A stretch of DNA of 64,000 nt from Lachnospiraceae bacterium (lineage in GTDB: Bacteria; Bacillota; Clostridia; Lachnospirales; Lachnospiraceae). A program made the translations under genes and the position numbers. Positions within the stretch are counted from its first letter, which is position 1; every line of letters starts with the position of its first letter. The DNA lies in contig JAILKJ010000066.1 of assembly GCA_024693845.1 (NCBI GenBank), positions 1 through 64,000 on the forward strand. Reading direction: 5' to 3'. This document shows positions 27,292 through 37,017 of the stretch, in pieces. Below the pieces are notes generated by a model. It saw only the letters and a list, made by a program, of their open reading frames with translations, had not been told where the DNA came from and ran no database searches.

Positions 27292-29211
27292 TCAGTTTTC
27301 CTTCTCTTTAACGCCCTTCAGCAACAGATAGGTGTCACGGTAGGTCTCGTCTCTGCCGTTGGACAGAAGGTACCGCAGATCATCCTGCACATCGTTCCTC
27401 TGAAGCAGCTCCAAAAGCCATGGAGCATACCGGCTGCCGGCGCCCTCCTCCACCTCGGCCACAAACTCCGTCAGGGTCTTGCCCCGGCTGTAGCTGCGGC
27501 CCACCGAATCGGTGGCGGCATCCATACAGTCGGCGCACATGACAAGGTCGATGATGGTCTTCACCTTGCTCTCGGAAGTCTTGAAGGCCTCCGGATATCC
27601 TCTGGAGTCATCATAGAAACGATGATGTCCACGGGCTACCTCCGCATAAGCGCGGGTGGATTCATGCTGAGACAAAAGCTCGTATCCCACCTCGGGATGG
27701 GATTTGATGATATCGAACTCGAAGTCCAGAAGATGTCTTCCGTACACAAGGATGGTATCGATGATCATGATCTTGCCGAAATCATGGCAGACAGCTGCGT
27801 GATAGGCAAAATGCAGGATCGCGTCTTTTTTGGCGATCACATCTTCCACAGTCTTGGTATCCAGCACACCGATGAGTCTTTCGGGATCCACCTCCAGAAG
27901 GTGAACACATAAACACTCCGTCAGCTGTCCCACCATCAGGGAATGCACATAGGTGGGAGGATGCAGCGCCGCCAGCGTCTGCAGGGCGAAATCCTCGAAG
28001 CTGATCACGCTGGGTACCTCGTAGAAACGCTGGATGATGCCGGTGTAGTATTCCATGACAAAGGACAGGGAGCCGGCATTGGGCATATGGAAAACGTAGG
28101 CACTTAAGTTCCGATACAGATTCTTTAAAAGGATCCGGTCACGGGAGGTTCTCTTGCCGTTTAAGAGGGTCATCATCTCCAGGGGCACCAGGACGTTGGC
28201 CATATTGCCGTCCGCACCGAAGGATCTGGGATCCCTGTTCTCATAGGCTTCCATCAGGATCCTGCGATACGCTGATTCATCCATCCTTCCCGCATAGAAA
28301 CGGTTTCTGGCCGTCAGGAACGGATAAGCCTCTGCTCCAAAGACTCCACCCACATAATCCGGATGCGCGTCCATAAAGCGGTCCATGGAATCCGCCATAT
28401 CCGCAATATGGTCCAGCTGCTCCCCGGTAAAGCCCCGGAAATTTCCGTTGTCGGTACACTGCAGATAGTACTGCAGCAACCGGAAGGTGAAATAATCCCA
28501 GTCAAAATCCTCAACGGAATTATGGTAAAAGGGATCCTCCGCCACCTTCCGCATCAGATCCAGAAGGTCCAGGTTTCTCTGGTTCAGCTCGGGATTCGTA
28601 ACGTGCTCATAAAAAGCGGAGACAAATCGGGCGTCCGTCAGCACAAGTCCGCGAAGCTCCATGCTGGGGACTGTCAGCAGATTCTCCTTCTTCAGAAGGT
28701 TGATGAAGAACTGTCCCACCTCAAGGCCACGGGTCAGATATTTCTCACTCAGGGCCCTGTGGGTACTGATCCTCTCCGTCATGTTCATCAGACAGTAGCA
28801 GGCCATAAGCTCGGCATCCATTTGACGGAGCAGGTTGCAGATATCGTCCCTGTTCTTGGCATCCTCGGAAAGCCTGTCCGCTACCAGGGCCATGATGGGA
28901 ATATCCAGATTCTCGAAATCCGCCTCGTCATTGGCCACGTTCATGAGCTTCTCACCGAAGTCGCTCATTTCCTCCACCTGATCGTTTGACAGCTCCGCCA
29001 TGGGATCCAGCAGGGGATACAGGACCTCATCCAGCATCTTGCGGTTCTCAGCCGCTAACTTTCCGATGGTCTCAAAATTCTTCCGAAGTCTCTTGCTGTA
29101 ATCCTCCGCATCATCAAACTCATACAGCGGCGGAGAGCTTAGATCACGGATCTTGGCCATGCGCTCTATAAACTTGTTAAACTCATCCTGTTGGCTGATC
29201 GGTTCCTGCAT
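27292..29211 (-). CDS. Large protein with a divergent HD-GYP-like domain
   Basis: 639 residues from the ATG at 29209-29211 (GAGGG 7 nt upstream). The first ~430 residues are soluble, mostly helical, and match no family I recognise. The C-terminal ~200 residues align with HD-GYP: AAVCHDFGKIMIIDTIL (HD), IKSHPEVGYELLS, and HHRFYDDSRGYPEAF where the standard HHExxDGxGYP is altered by a longer gap and loss of DGxG. The tail AEVEEGAGSRYAPWLLELL matches the GAGTQFDP end of the family. The metal-binding His/Asp residues are largely kept, so hydrolysis is possible, but cyclic-di-GMP as substrate is uncertain. No TM or signal peptide was seen. Confidence 0.75.
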   Translation of the reverse strand: MQEPISQQDEFNKFIERMAKIRDLSSPPLYEFDDAEDYSKRLRKNFETIGKLAAENRKMLDEVLYPLLDPMAELSNDQVEEMSDFGEKLMNVANDEADFENLDIPIMALVADRLSEDAKNRDDICNLLRQMDAELMACYCLMNMTERISTHRALSEKYLTRGLEVGQFFINLLKKENLLTVPSMELRGLVLTDARFVSAFYEHVTNPELNQRNLDLLDLMRKVAEDPFYHNSVEDFDWDYFTFRLLQYYLQCTDNGNFRGFTGEQLDHIADMADSMDRFMDAHPDYVGGVFGAEAYPFLTARNRFYAGRMDESAYRRILMEAYENRDPRSFGADGNMANVLVPLEMMTLLNGKRTSRDRILLKNLYRNLSAYVFHMPNAGSLSFVMEYYTGIIQRFYEVPSVISFEDFALQTLAALHPPTYVHSLMVGQLTECLCVHLLEVDPERLIGVLDTKTVEDVIAKKDAILHFAYHAAVCHDFGKIMIIDTILVYGRHLLDFEFDIIKSHPEVGYELLSQHESTRAYAEVARGHHRFYDDSRGYPEAFKTSESKVKTIIDLVMCADCMDAATDSVGRSYSRGKTLTEFVAEVEEGAGSRYAPWLLELLQRNDVQDDLRYLLSNGRDETYRDTYLLLKGVKEKEN

Positions 29212-29273
29212 TTTGATTCCCTCTTCCGTAGAAAAACACACATAAACCATTATAATAAAATTTTCGGGAAAAA

Positions 29274-30458
29274 TCAATCCGCCAAAAGCATTTCCACGCC
29301 CTTTTCAAGCCTTTTCAGACCATCTTCCAGCACCGCCCCGGGACAGGCCGCATTCATCCGCAAAAAACCGCTTCCCGCAGGACCGTAGCTGCTGCCGTCG
29401 GAAAGCCACAGCCCGGTGTTTTTCCGCAGGTATCCCGCAAGAGACACCTGCTTTTCATCGCACTTATCCTGCAGCGCCTTTGCATCGATCCAGCAAAGGT
29501 AGGTAGCCGCCCGGGAAACATCCTTCAGGGTGGGGATATTCTCTGCCAGGTACTCCTTCACAAAGGCCTTATTTCCCCCGATGTAGCGAACCAGCTCATC
29601 CAGCCACTCTCCCCCTTCTTCAAAGGCAGCCGCTGCCGCAATGGCGGCAAATACGTTGGGCTCGGCGCACTCATCCGTATTCAGGCCGCGCCGCACCTTC
29701 CTTCGCAGCACCTTATCACTCACCACAACGGCAGCACTCTGAAGCCCTGCCAGATTGAAGGCTTTGGAGGCGGACAGGGTGGTAACGCTGTTTTTTAGGT
29801 TCGTCTCATTCACCGAGGCAAAGGGGGTATACTTTTCCCCGCCCGTCACCAGATCACAATGGATCTCGTCGCTGACCACAAGGACCGCATTTTTGCTGCA
29901 GATCTCACCGATGCGTGCCAGGGTTTCCCTGTCCCAGACGATGCCGATGGGATTCTGGGGATTGCAAAGGAGCAGCATGGTCACCTGGGGATCTTCCGCT
30001 GTCCTTTCAAAGGCTTCCCAGTCCACGCTGTAGTTTTCCCCGTCATAGACCAGCGGACATTCCGCCGGAAAGCGGCCGTTGTTGATGATACAGTTGAAAA
30101 AAATGTTATAGACCGGGGTCATGACCATGACCTTTTCCGCCGGGGTGGTAAGCTTGCGCACCAGGGCGGAAAGGGCGGGGATCACTCCGGTGCAGAAGGT
30201 GAGCCACTCCTCTTCCATGGCAAAACCGTGCCTGTTTCTCCACCAGGAGGCATAGGCTTTGTTCCACCTCTCGGGGACCACCGTATAGCCGAAGGCTCCC
30301 TTGGCTGCCCGCTCCAGGATGGCTTCCCTGACTGCCGGTGCCGTATCAAAGTCCATATCCGCCACCCACATGGGCAGCTCGTTTTCTCCGCAGTCCCATT
30401 TCAGGGAATCCGTTCCCCTGCGATACAGGATCCTGTCAAAATCAAAATGCTTTGCCAT
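29274..30458 (-). CDS. PatB/MalY-type PLP-dependent C-S lyase or aminotransferase
   Basis: 394 residues from the ATG at 30456-30458 (GGAG 8 nt upstream; the in-frame GTG two codons earlier is less likely). Fold type I signatures: WVADMDFDTAP and FGYTVVPERW, typical of PatB; NPQNPIGIVWDRETL; SDEIHCDLV; the PLP lysine in LSASKAFNLAGLQ; and C-terminal GSGFLRMNAACP. PatB enzymes split cystathionine and related C-S bonds to pyruvate, ammonia and a thiol, and some act as aminotransferases. It is 14 bp after the iron alcohol dehydrogenase gene on the same strand, so they are likely co-transcribed. Confidence 0.88.
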   Translation of the reverse strand: MAKHFDFDRILYRRGTDSLKWDCGENELPMWVADMDFDTAPAVREAILERAAKGAFGYTVVPERWNKAYASWWRNRHGFAMEEEWLTFCTGVIPALSALVRKLTTPAEKVMVMTPVYNIFFNCIINNGRFPAECPLVYDGENYSVDWEAFERTAEDPQVTMLLLCNPQNPIGIVWDRETLARIGEICSKNAVLVVSDEIHCDLVTGGEKYTPFASVNETNLKNSVTTLSASKAFNLAGLQSAAVVVSDKVLRRKVRRGLNTDECAEPNVFAAIAAAAAFEEGGEWLDELVRYIGGNKAFVKEYLAENIPTLKDVSRAATYLCWIDAKALQDKCDEKQVSLAGYLRKNTGLWLSDGSSYGPAGSGFLRMNAACPGAVLEDGLKRLEKGVEMLLAD

Positions 30459-30471
30459 TTTCACCGCTCCA

Positions 30472-31650
30472 TTACCGCTTCATTGCCGCCCGGTAGATCT
30501 TCTCCACCGCTGCCGCATCCAAAGGCCTGATCCGTGAAAGCTTCACACTATCCTGCATCGTGGCATCCAGCGCCAGAAGCTTTATCTCTTCCTCCGTAGG
30601 GGATACACCCAGCTCCCGCAGGCTCACCGGCATATGGATCGACTTAAAGAACGCCTCCGCCGCTTCGATCCCGGACAGGGCTTTTTCCTCATCGGTTCCT
30701 TCTTTGATCCCCCAGACGCTTTCGGCAAACCTTACGAAACGGGCCGTTGCGCCATCCATCAGTTCTCTTGCCCAGGAGCCCCAGACAGCCGAAAGGGACG
30801 CCCCGTGGGTCACGTCATAGCGGGCCGAAAGAGCATGTCCCAGCTTATGCACGGAAAAATCCTTGCCCCGGCCGCATTCGGTCAGGTTGTTATGGGACAG
30901 GCTGGAGGCCCAGAAGATCTCTCCCATGGCGTTTTCATCGGAAGGATCCGCCATGGCCTTGGGACCGTTTTTGACCATGGTGCGGAGCAGACCTTCCGCA
31001 ATCTCATCCGTCAGATCGCAATTTGAATCCGGAATAAAATACCGCTCCATGGTGTGCATCATGATATCCGTTATGCCCGCGGCGATCTGCTCTGCCGGCA
31101 GCGTCTTTGCCAGTGCGGGGTTCATGATGGCGAACCGGCACCTGTTAAACTCCGTATTGATACCCGCCTTTTTGCCCATCTCTTCATTTGTCAGCACGGC
31201 AGAATCACTCATCTCACTGCCCGCTGCCGCTATGGTAAGCACGGCTCCCACGGGAAGGGAGGTTTTGATCTCGGCCTTCCTGGTCCAAAGCGCCCAGAGA
31301 TCCTGATCCGGATTGCCTGCGCCATGGGCGATGGCCTTTGCCGTATCAATGGCACTTCCGCCGCCTACGCCGATGATCATGTCCGCGCCGAAAGACAGGG
31401 CTTTCTGAACCCCCTCCTTAGCATGGGCCAGCGTCGGGTTCGGCTTGGCTCCGCCGAATTCCTCAAAGGCAACCCCCGCCGCTTCCAGGGACTGCTCCAC
31501 CCGGCCTAACAGGCCGCTTTTTACCACGCTTCCCTTTCCGTAGACCAGCAGGGCTTTCTTTCCGTATTTAGCTGCGATCTGTCCGGTAACAAGCTCCGCA
31601 TCTTTACCGAACTCCACTTCCGTAGGTGTGTAAAATCTGAATCTTTCCAA
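30472..31650 (-). CDS. Iron-containing alcohol dehydrogenase (butanol dehydrogenase-like)
   Basis: 392 residues. NAD(P) site GVGGGSAIDTAKAIAHGA; metal ligands in AGITDIMMHTMERY (Asp, His) and DFSVHKLGHALSARYDVTHG (His, His). The start FYTPTEVEFGKD and overall length match the BdhA/YqhD branch, which reduces aldehydes with NAD(P)H during fermentation. The start is TTG (31648-31650) preceded by GAAAGGAGAGGGGAAGG; no better start lies nearby. It is the first gene of a two-gene unit with patB-like gene, divergent from the EAL fusion gene. Confidence 0.88.
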   Translation of the reverse strand: MERFRFYTPTEVEFGKDAELVTGQIAAKYGKKALLVYGKGSVVKSGLLGRVEQSLEAAGVAFEEFGGAKPNPTLAHAKEGVQKALSFGADMIIGVGGGSAIDTAKAIAHGAGNPDQDLWALWTRKAEIKTSLPVGAVLTIAAAGSEMSDSAVLTNEEMGKKAGINTEFNRCRFAIMNPALAKTLPAEQIAAGITDIMMHTMERYFIPDSNCDLTDEIAEGLLRTMVKNGPKAMADPSDENAMGEIFWASSLSHNNLTECGRGKDFSVHKLGHALSARYDVTHGASLSAVWGSWARELMDGATARFVRFAESVWGIKEGTDEEKALSGIEAAEAFFKSIHMPVSLRELGVSPTEEEIKLLALDATMQDSVKLSRIRPLDAAAVEKIYRAAMKR

Positions 31651-31762
31651 CCTTCCCCTCTCCTTTCAACGCCTCTTATATCGGGCAATATAGTCACGCT
31701 ATCACTGTATCATAACAGGCATGTATTCACAATAGTTTGAAGGACTCTGCGTTGTTTTTTGA

Positions 31763-31791
31763 TTGTCCCCCGGAAGGCTCCGTGCTATGAT
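31763..31791 (+). promoter_or_regulatory. Promoter of the YunG-EAL gene
   Basis: TTGTCC (31763-31768), 17-bp spacer, TATGAT (31786-31791), about 50 bp ahead of the start codon. Confidence 0.6.
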
Positions 31792-31839
31792 GAAATCATT
31801 AAGAAATCTTGTGGTAGCTTATGACAAGGGGATAAGAAC

Positions 31840-33978
31840 ATGGGATATCGTTTTTACGGATGGAAAAATGCAGACATCAGGCCCGTTTCAGGGGAATACA
31901 GGGATATCGAATCCGTTCAGGATCTGTATGATGCCCTGCGGCATGTCTGGTGTGAATATACCTGTACCCCAAGACTTCGGGAGGACTGGAGCGAAGAAAA
32001 TCCCACTCTGGGACAATGCGCCATCACGGCCTTTCTTGCTCAGGATATCTTCGGCGGTGAGGTGCTGGGCATCCCCCGGGAGGGTGGCAACTTCCATTGC
32101 TACAACAAGGTGGGGGACTGCATTTTTGATCTGACCAGCGAACAGTTCGGCGACGAAAAGCTGAACTACGCAGACAATCCCCTTCAATCCAGAGAGGTGC
32201 ATTTTTCACGGGAGGAAAAGCGCCAGCGGTACGACTTTTTGAAGCACTCGCTGAAGCTCTATCTGGAGGGACATATCCCCACCGGCCTTCCCGGCGGCTT
32301 TTTCATCTATGAAAACTCTCCCTCAGAGGATATCCTCTTTGCAGAGGAAAATGTCATCCGGCTTTACGACTGCGAATCCCTGGAGGATTTCAGGACCTTC
32401 ACGGACAACTCCTTCAAGGGCATGGTGCATCCGGATGACTATATCAAGATCCAGAACCAGATCCAGGCCCAGACCATGTTCGGGGAAAAGCGCCACGATT
32501 ATGTGCGTTACCGTATCATCACCAAAAACGGAGACATCCGCTACATCGAGGATTTCGGACACCTTCTCCACGGCGAGGGCGGAAAGAGTTATTTCTACGT
32601 TTTCATCGTGGATGTGGATCAGAATGAGTACCTGAACCGCAACCGCAATTCCTATGCCGAGGCCGAGGTTCTGTCCATGAATCAGGAAACAGACTCCCTT
32701 ACGGGCCTGTTCAACATGTCCTTTTTCTACCAGAGTGTCCAGCAGCGTTTAAGCGATCCGGAATCCATGCGCCTGGATCACTCCATCGTTCATTTTGATA
32801 TTCCCAACTTCAAGCTGTTCAACGAACGCAACGGCTTCCGTCTCGGAGACGAGCTTTTGTGCGACCTGGCAAAGACCATACGGGGCCATCTGGAGGACGG
32901 CATTGCCGCCCGGTTCTCCGACGATCACTTCGTGGTATTTGCCTGCCTCCCCCGGGAAGAGGTGATCCGGCGTGTGGAGAACATCTACCGCTCTCTCCTG
33001 CTTTCCGAGGACAGCAATAAAAGGGTCAGGATCAAGGCCGGTATCTATTGCATGGAGGATAAGCTGACCGAGATCGGCCTGGCCTGCGATCACGCAAGAC
33101 TGGCCTGCAACAGCATCAAAAACCGTCACGACGTCTTCTACTGCGTCTATAACGAGATGCTCCGGGAAAAGCTCCGGAAGCAGCAATACGTGGTGGATCA
33201 TGTGGATGAAGCCATCGAGCATGAATATATCAAGGTCTATTACCAGCCCGTGATCCGTGTAAAAACCGGCAAGATCTGCGGCTATGAAGCTCTGGTACGC
33301 TGGATCGATCCCAAGCTGGGCTTCATGCCTCCTTCGGATTTCATCGAGACTCTGGAGCAGTTTCACCTGATCCACAAGGTGGATCGCTTCGTGGTGGAAA
33401 AAGTGCTGCAGGACTATAACCGGAGCCTGGAAGCCGGGGACCCCATTGTTCCCGCCTCTGTCAATCTCTCCCGTCTGGATTTCGAACTCTGTGATATCTT
33501 CGGTTTTATTGAGGAAACACGGGCAAGATATAACGTTCCCCGCAACATGCTGGATCTGGAGATCACGGAAAGCACCCTGAACGGAAATGTCTCCCATCTC
33601 AAAGAGGAATGTACAAAGATGCAGGATCTGGGCTATCAGATCTGGCTGGATGATTTCGGCAGCGGGTATTCATCCCTGAATACGTTGACCGAACATCACT
33701 TTGATGTGTTGAAACTGGACATGGTATTTTTGAAGAGCTTTGATCACAATCCCAAGACCGCTGCCCTGATGAACTATATCATTGACGGTGCCAGGGGACT
33801 GGGATTGCAGCCCCTGTGCGAAGGCGTGGAAACAGAAGATCACTTTGCCTTTCTTCAGAAGATCGGCTGCGAGAAGGCACAGGGCTACCACTTCGGAAAG
33901 CCCATGCCATACGAAGAGGCACGGGCTTTTGCGTTGGAAAAGGGGATGGAATGGGAATCATTCGATCCCGTATCTTGA
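31840..33978 (+). CDS. YunG-like / PAS / degenerate GGDEF / EAL fusion protein
   Basis: 712 residues, no TM seen. Residues ~20-105 resemble the small YunG family (ENPTLGQCAITAFLAQDIFG, then NFHCYNKVGDCIFDLT). A PAS-like region (~165-270: GMVHPDDYIKIQNQIQ, YRIITKNGDIRYIEDF) follows. The GGDEF-like domain (~280-420) reads RFSDDHFVVF at the active site, so it should not make c-di-GMP. The EAL domain (~445-700) keeps YEALVRW, LEITESTLNG, WLDDFGSGYSSLN and EGVET and is probably an active c-di-GMP phosphodiesterase. AAGGGG lies 8 nt before the ATG. Its last 21 bases overlap the 3' end of the convergent TIR gene. Confidence 0.88.
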   Translation: MGYRFYGWKNADIRPVSGEYRDIESVQDLYDALRHVWCEYTCTPRLREDWSEENPTLGQCAITAFLAQDIFGGEVLGIPREGGNFHCYNKVGDCIFDLTSEQFGDEKLNYADNPLQSREVHFSREEKRQRYDFLKHSLKLYLEGHIPTGLPGGFFIYENSPSEDILFAEENVIRLYDCESLEDFRTFTDNSFKGMVHPDDYIKIQNQIQAQTMFGEKRHDYVRYRIITKNGDIRYIEDFGHLLHGEGGKSYFYVFIVDVDQNEYLNRNRNSYAEAEVLSMNQETDSLTGLFNMSFFYQSVQQRLSDPESMRLDHSIVHFDIPNFKLFNERNGFRLGDELLCDLAKTIRGHLEDGIAARFSDDHFVVFACLPREEVIRRVENIYRSLLLSEDSNKRVRIKAGIYCMEDKLTEIGLACDHARLACNSIKNRHDVFYCVYNEMLREKLRKQQYVVDHVDEAIEHEYIKVYYQPVIRVKTGKICGYEALVRWIDPKLGFMPPSDFIETLEQFHLIHKVDRFVVEKVLQDYNRSLEAGDPIVPASVNLSRLDFELCDIFGFIEETRARYNVPRNMLDLEITESTLNGNVSHLKEECTKMQDLGYQIWLDDFGSGYSSLNTLTEHHFDVLKLDMVFLKSFDHNPKTAALMNYIIDGARGLGLQPLCEGVETEDHFAFLQKIGCEKAQGYHFGKPMPYEEARAFALEKGMEWESFDPVS

Positions 33979-36900
33979 TCTGATCTCCTGTGACAACTCA
34001 GCGTTTTGGAGGATATCCCGGCCCTTTTCGATCAGCTCCTGAACCGTGTATCTTTTGTAGAAGCCGATCTGATCGCCCTCATTTGAGGCCTTGGAAGACG
34101 TGATAAAAATATCCCTTCCCTTATGATGACCGAAGCTCTCGGAAATGCAGGCGATCTCCACGCCGCTTTCCAGGTCGATGACATCCGTCAGTTTATCCAT
34201 CTGAATGTACATCAGTTCGTTTTCTTCGTCGATATCAAAGCTCACGTCACCATTGTAACTGCTGTAGACGGACACATCGATGTTCTTCTTAAACTCACCG
34301 CTTCCGGCGTCATAGAGATTCATGTTCCCGTCGCTGTAAAGCACTGCAAGGCCCTCAGGCAGGAAGGTCACTCCCATGGGGCTGACGCCGGGACAGCGGA
34401 TGGATGCCTTAACACCTCCGTCACTTTCCGAAAGCAGGATCTGCTTGCCATCCGATACCGCAAACGCTCCCTTATCCGACTTATCGCTGCAGCAAACAGC
34501 ATCTCCGAAATCTTCAGGACTTTCCAAAAGGCTTATCTTGCCGGTTTTCACATCCAGGATACCCATCGTATCTCCCTGCAGAAGGATGATGCCATCTTCC
34601 TCATAGTACAAAGGCTCCGCCGAAAGATAGCCTATCTCATCGGTTAGCTTATTCTCACTTTTTTCACCGCTTGCAAGATCCATCACGGTAACAAAGGTTT
34701 CGTAATCGTCATTTCTTTCGCAGTAGACAAGCTTACCGCCAACTAAGCTGCAGGATCTGTTAAACATTCCCGCCGACACAAAAAGTTCGTCGCTGCTAAC
34801 TTTTCCGCTCTCCCCGTCCACCGTGACAAGGGTGTATTTTTCTCCATCACTGCCCAGATATACCTTGCCGTCATAAACGCCAAGCAACACATAATCATAG
34901 GTATTCTCTCCGGGCAGACTGCTTTGGAAATGTCCGCCCTCCCCCTTCAGGGAAAAGACATCCAGCTTCACACCGGAATCATCGCCGGAAAGGATGGCCA
35001 GCAGCTCATCATCCAGACAGCTCTGACTGATGGTCCCCGTTATCAGCGCATCCGAAAGTGCCGTCCAGGCCTCGTCATACACATGGGAGCCATAATAGAT
35101 CACCTCATGTGCCCTGGCGCGCCGAACATACACTCCCTTATTGATGGTCACCTGCCGAAGCTCATCGGCAAAGCAGGGCTTGTAATATACCGCGTCCTCA
35201 TCCACGCTCAGGGCCGGTGTTGCATAGCCTCCGTTCTCGGTGATATAGAGGGGCGTGCCGTCTCCGTCCCGGTCGCTTACATCGATGACGGGATCATTTA
35301 CGTTGCTGTTGTATTTCAATTTGCCTGTGGCAAGCTCATATACACTGATCACGTTCCCGGAAAAGTAAGCCACTTCGCCATTCGAAAGACCAAGGAATCC
35401 GCTTTGGATCATAACTCCGTTGCAGACAAAGTCCGCCGTCCACTTTTCCGAAAGATCCGATCCGGAAAGACAACGGATGGTGGAATGATCGGATGAGATG
35501 ATATCCGATTCTCCCAGTGACATGCTTCCCGACATATCCACCTTGGTGGATGCCACCATCAGGGCATCATCTCCGATCCACGCAATATCCTTGACCATTT
35601 CCTTCAGCGGCTCGGAAAGGGTGATCGTCTTTGATGTCAGATCCATAACACCGTAGGCATAATCGTTCCAGCCCACCATACCGCGAAAGGCGATCTTTTT
35701 TCCATCAGGAGAAAGAACGCTCTCCACGATGCTGAAATCCTCATAACCGCTCTTTTGCTCAAAGGGAATGGTTTCCGTCAGCTTACCCGTGGCCGGATCC
35801 AGTTTCAGGTAGACGTTATCGTAAGCACCTATATACAGCGCCTCTTCGGAAACGCACAGGTTGTCGCTGTCCCTAAGCCAGTTCTCACCTGCCTCATACT
35901 CCCAAAGCTTCTCCCCTGCGGCCACACTGTAGCAGGTCATGGCATGACTGCTCCATACAAGCAGGTTTCCGTCTGCAATAAAGCGGATACCCTGCACCTC
36001 TTCTGTCACATCATCCAGATACAGGAATCTTTCATGGCTCTCCGTATCCCAGGCTCCCACAACGCTTCCGCTGTCATAAGCCGCAATGTGGCTTCCATCC
36101 TCACTCACGCAGAAGTCATCAACGGCGTTGGGCAGCTGATAGTTCCATGCCGCGTTGATGTTGGTGCCCATATCCGTCTGATAAGCCAGGGTCGCATCCG
36201 TCAGGGCTCTGACCGCCGCTGCCGTCACCGGCCTTTCGTCGTTTTCATCCTGTGGCAATGCCGTAAGGGCAAGCTGCAGCGCCGTGATACGCTGTTCCTT
36301 TTCCAAAAGGCTGCCGGACTCGTTTGCCAGATACAGGGACTGATTCTTCAGGGATTCCAGATAGGTCTTCCGGATCTTATCCCTGCTGTAATACATATAG
36401 CCCGAGAACCCCACCATCACAGCCAGCGCAGTGGAAAAGACCGCCGTCAGCTGCTTGAGTCTGTACTGTCTGTGGCGGTTCATCAGCTCGTCATAGGAAC
36501 AGCCGATCAGTCCGCTGGCAAGCCTGGGCAGCTCGGTCCTTTTGGCCTTACCGGCAGGTAGTCTGTAATCACAGGAAAGGGGCTCCATAGGGATCCTCAC
36601 CGTCTGCTCGTTGCCCTTTTCATCCTTCACCTCCCGATCCTCATATAAAAGGATCTCCGGGATCACATCGTAGGGCTCTCCGTTGACAAGGACCGTGAAG
36701 ATCTCCCGCTTGGTGTGATTTTTCAGAAAGTATTCTATCTCCCTGGGCACCCATGCGGACTGCTTGGTATTGGTGGAGCAGATCACGATCAGGTAATCGG
36801 AGTTTTCCAGCGCACTTGCAATGGTATCGCTCAGGTCATTGGTAATGGGCAGCTCGTCCTTATCCCGAAAGATCCTGCTGATCCTTTTGATACCGGTCTT

Positions 36901-37017
36901 TTTTCGGATCTTGCCGGGAATATGGAAACGCTCGAGGCCTTTGTGGATCGCCTCGGCCACCTTGTTGTCCTCGGGCGCATGTTTGTAGGAAATAAAAGCG
37001 TTATAATGATTTATCAT
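33958..37017 (-). CDS. TIR-domain transmembrane protein with large C-terminal beta-propeller
   Basis: 1019 residues. The N-terminal TIR domain (~1-125) has YNAFISYKHAPEDNKVAEAI, IFRDKDELPITNDLSDTI and SDYLIVICSTNT; W89 and E93 in SAWVPREIEYF match the WxxxE position of catalytic glutamate in NAD-cleaving TIRs. One TM (~190-212, LTAVFSTALAVMVGFSGYMY) is followed by a helical segment (LANESGSLLEKEQRITALQL) and ~750 residues of WD40/PQQ-like blades (VVGAWDTESHERFLYLD, VYELATGKLKYN, LYDAGSGEFKKN), probably outside the cell. TIR-TM-propeller proteins are common in clostridia with unknown roles. Its ATGA start overlaps the DHH gene stop, so the two are coupled. NADase activity is inferred, not shown. 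Confidence 0.85.
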   Translation of the reverse strand: MINHYNAFISYKHAPEDNKVAEAIHKGLERFHIPGKIRKKTGIKRISRIFRDKDELPITNDLSDTIASALENSDYLIVICSTNTKQSAWVPREIEYFLKNHTKREIFTVLVNGEPYDVIPEILLYEDREVKDEKGNEQTVRIPMEPLSCDYRLPAGKAKRTELPRLASGLIGCSYDELMNRHRQYRLKQLTAVFSTALAVMVGFSGYMYYSRDKIRKTYLESLKNQSLYLANESGSLLEKEQRITALQLALTALPQDENDERPVTAAAVRALTDATLAYQTDMGTNINAAWNYQLPNAVDDFCVSEDGSHIAAYDSGSVVGAWDTESHERFLYLDDVTEEVQGIRFIADGNLLVWSSHAMTCYSVAAGEKLWEYEAGENWLRDSDNLCVSEEALYIGAYDNVYLKLDPATGKLTETIPFEQKSGYEDFSIVESVLSPDGKKIAFRGMVGWNDYAYGVMDLTSKTITLSEPLKEMVKDIAWIGDDALMVASTKVDMSGSMSLGESDIISSDHSTIRCLSGSDLSEKWTADFVCNGVMIQSGFLGLSNGEVAYFSGNVISVYELATGKLKYNSNVNDPVIDVSDRDGDGTPLYITENGGYATPALSVDEDAVYYKPCFADELRQVTINKGVYVRRARAHEVIYYGSHVYDEAWTALSDALITGTISQSCLDDELLAILSGDDSGVKLDVFSLKGEGGHFQSSLPGENTYDYVLLGVYDGKVYLGSDGEKYTLVTVDGESGKVSSDELFVSAGMFNRSCSLVGGKLVYCERNDDYETFVTVMDLASGEKSENKLTDEIGYLSAEPLYYEEDGIILLQGDTMGILDVKTGKISLLESPEDFGDAVCCSDKSDKGAFAVSDGKQILLSESDGGVKASIRCPGVSPMGVTFLPEGLAVLYSDGNMNLYDAGSGEFKKNIDVSVYSSYNGDVSFDIDEENELMYIQMDKLTDVIDLESGVEIACISESFGHHKGRDIFITSSKASNEGDQIGFYKRYTVQELIEKGRDILQNAELSQEIRSRYGIE

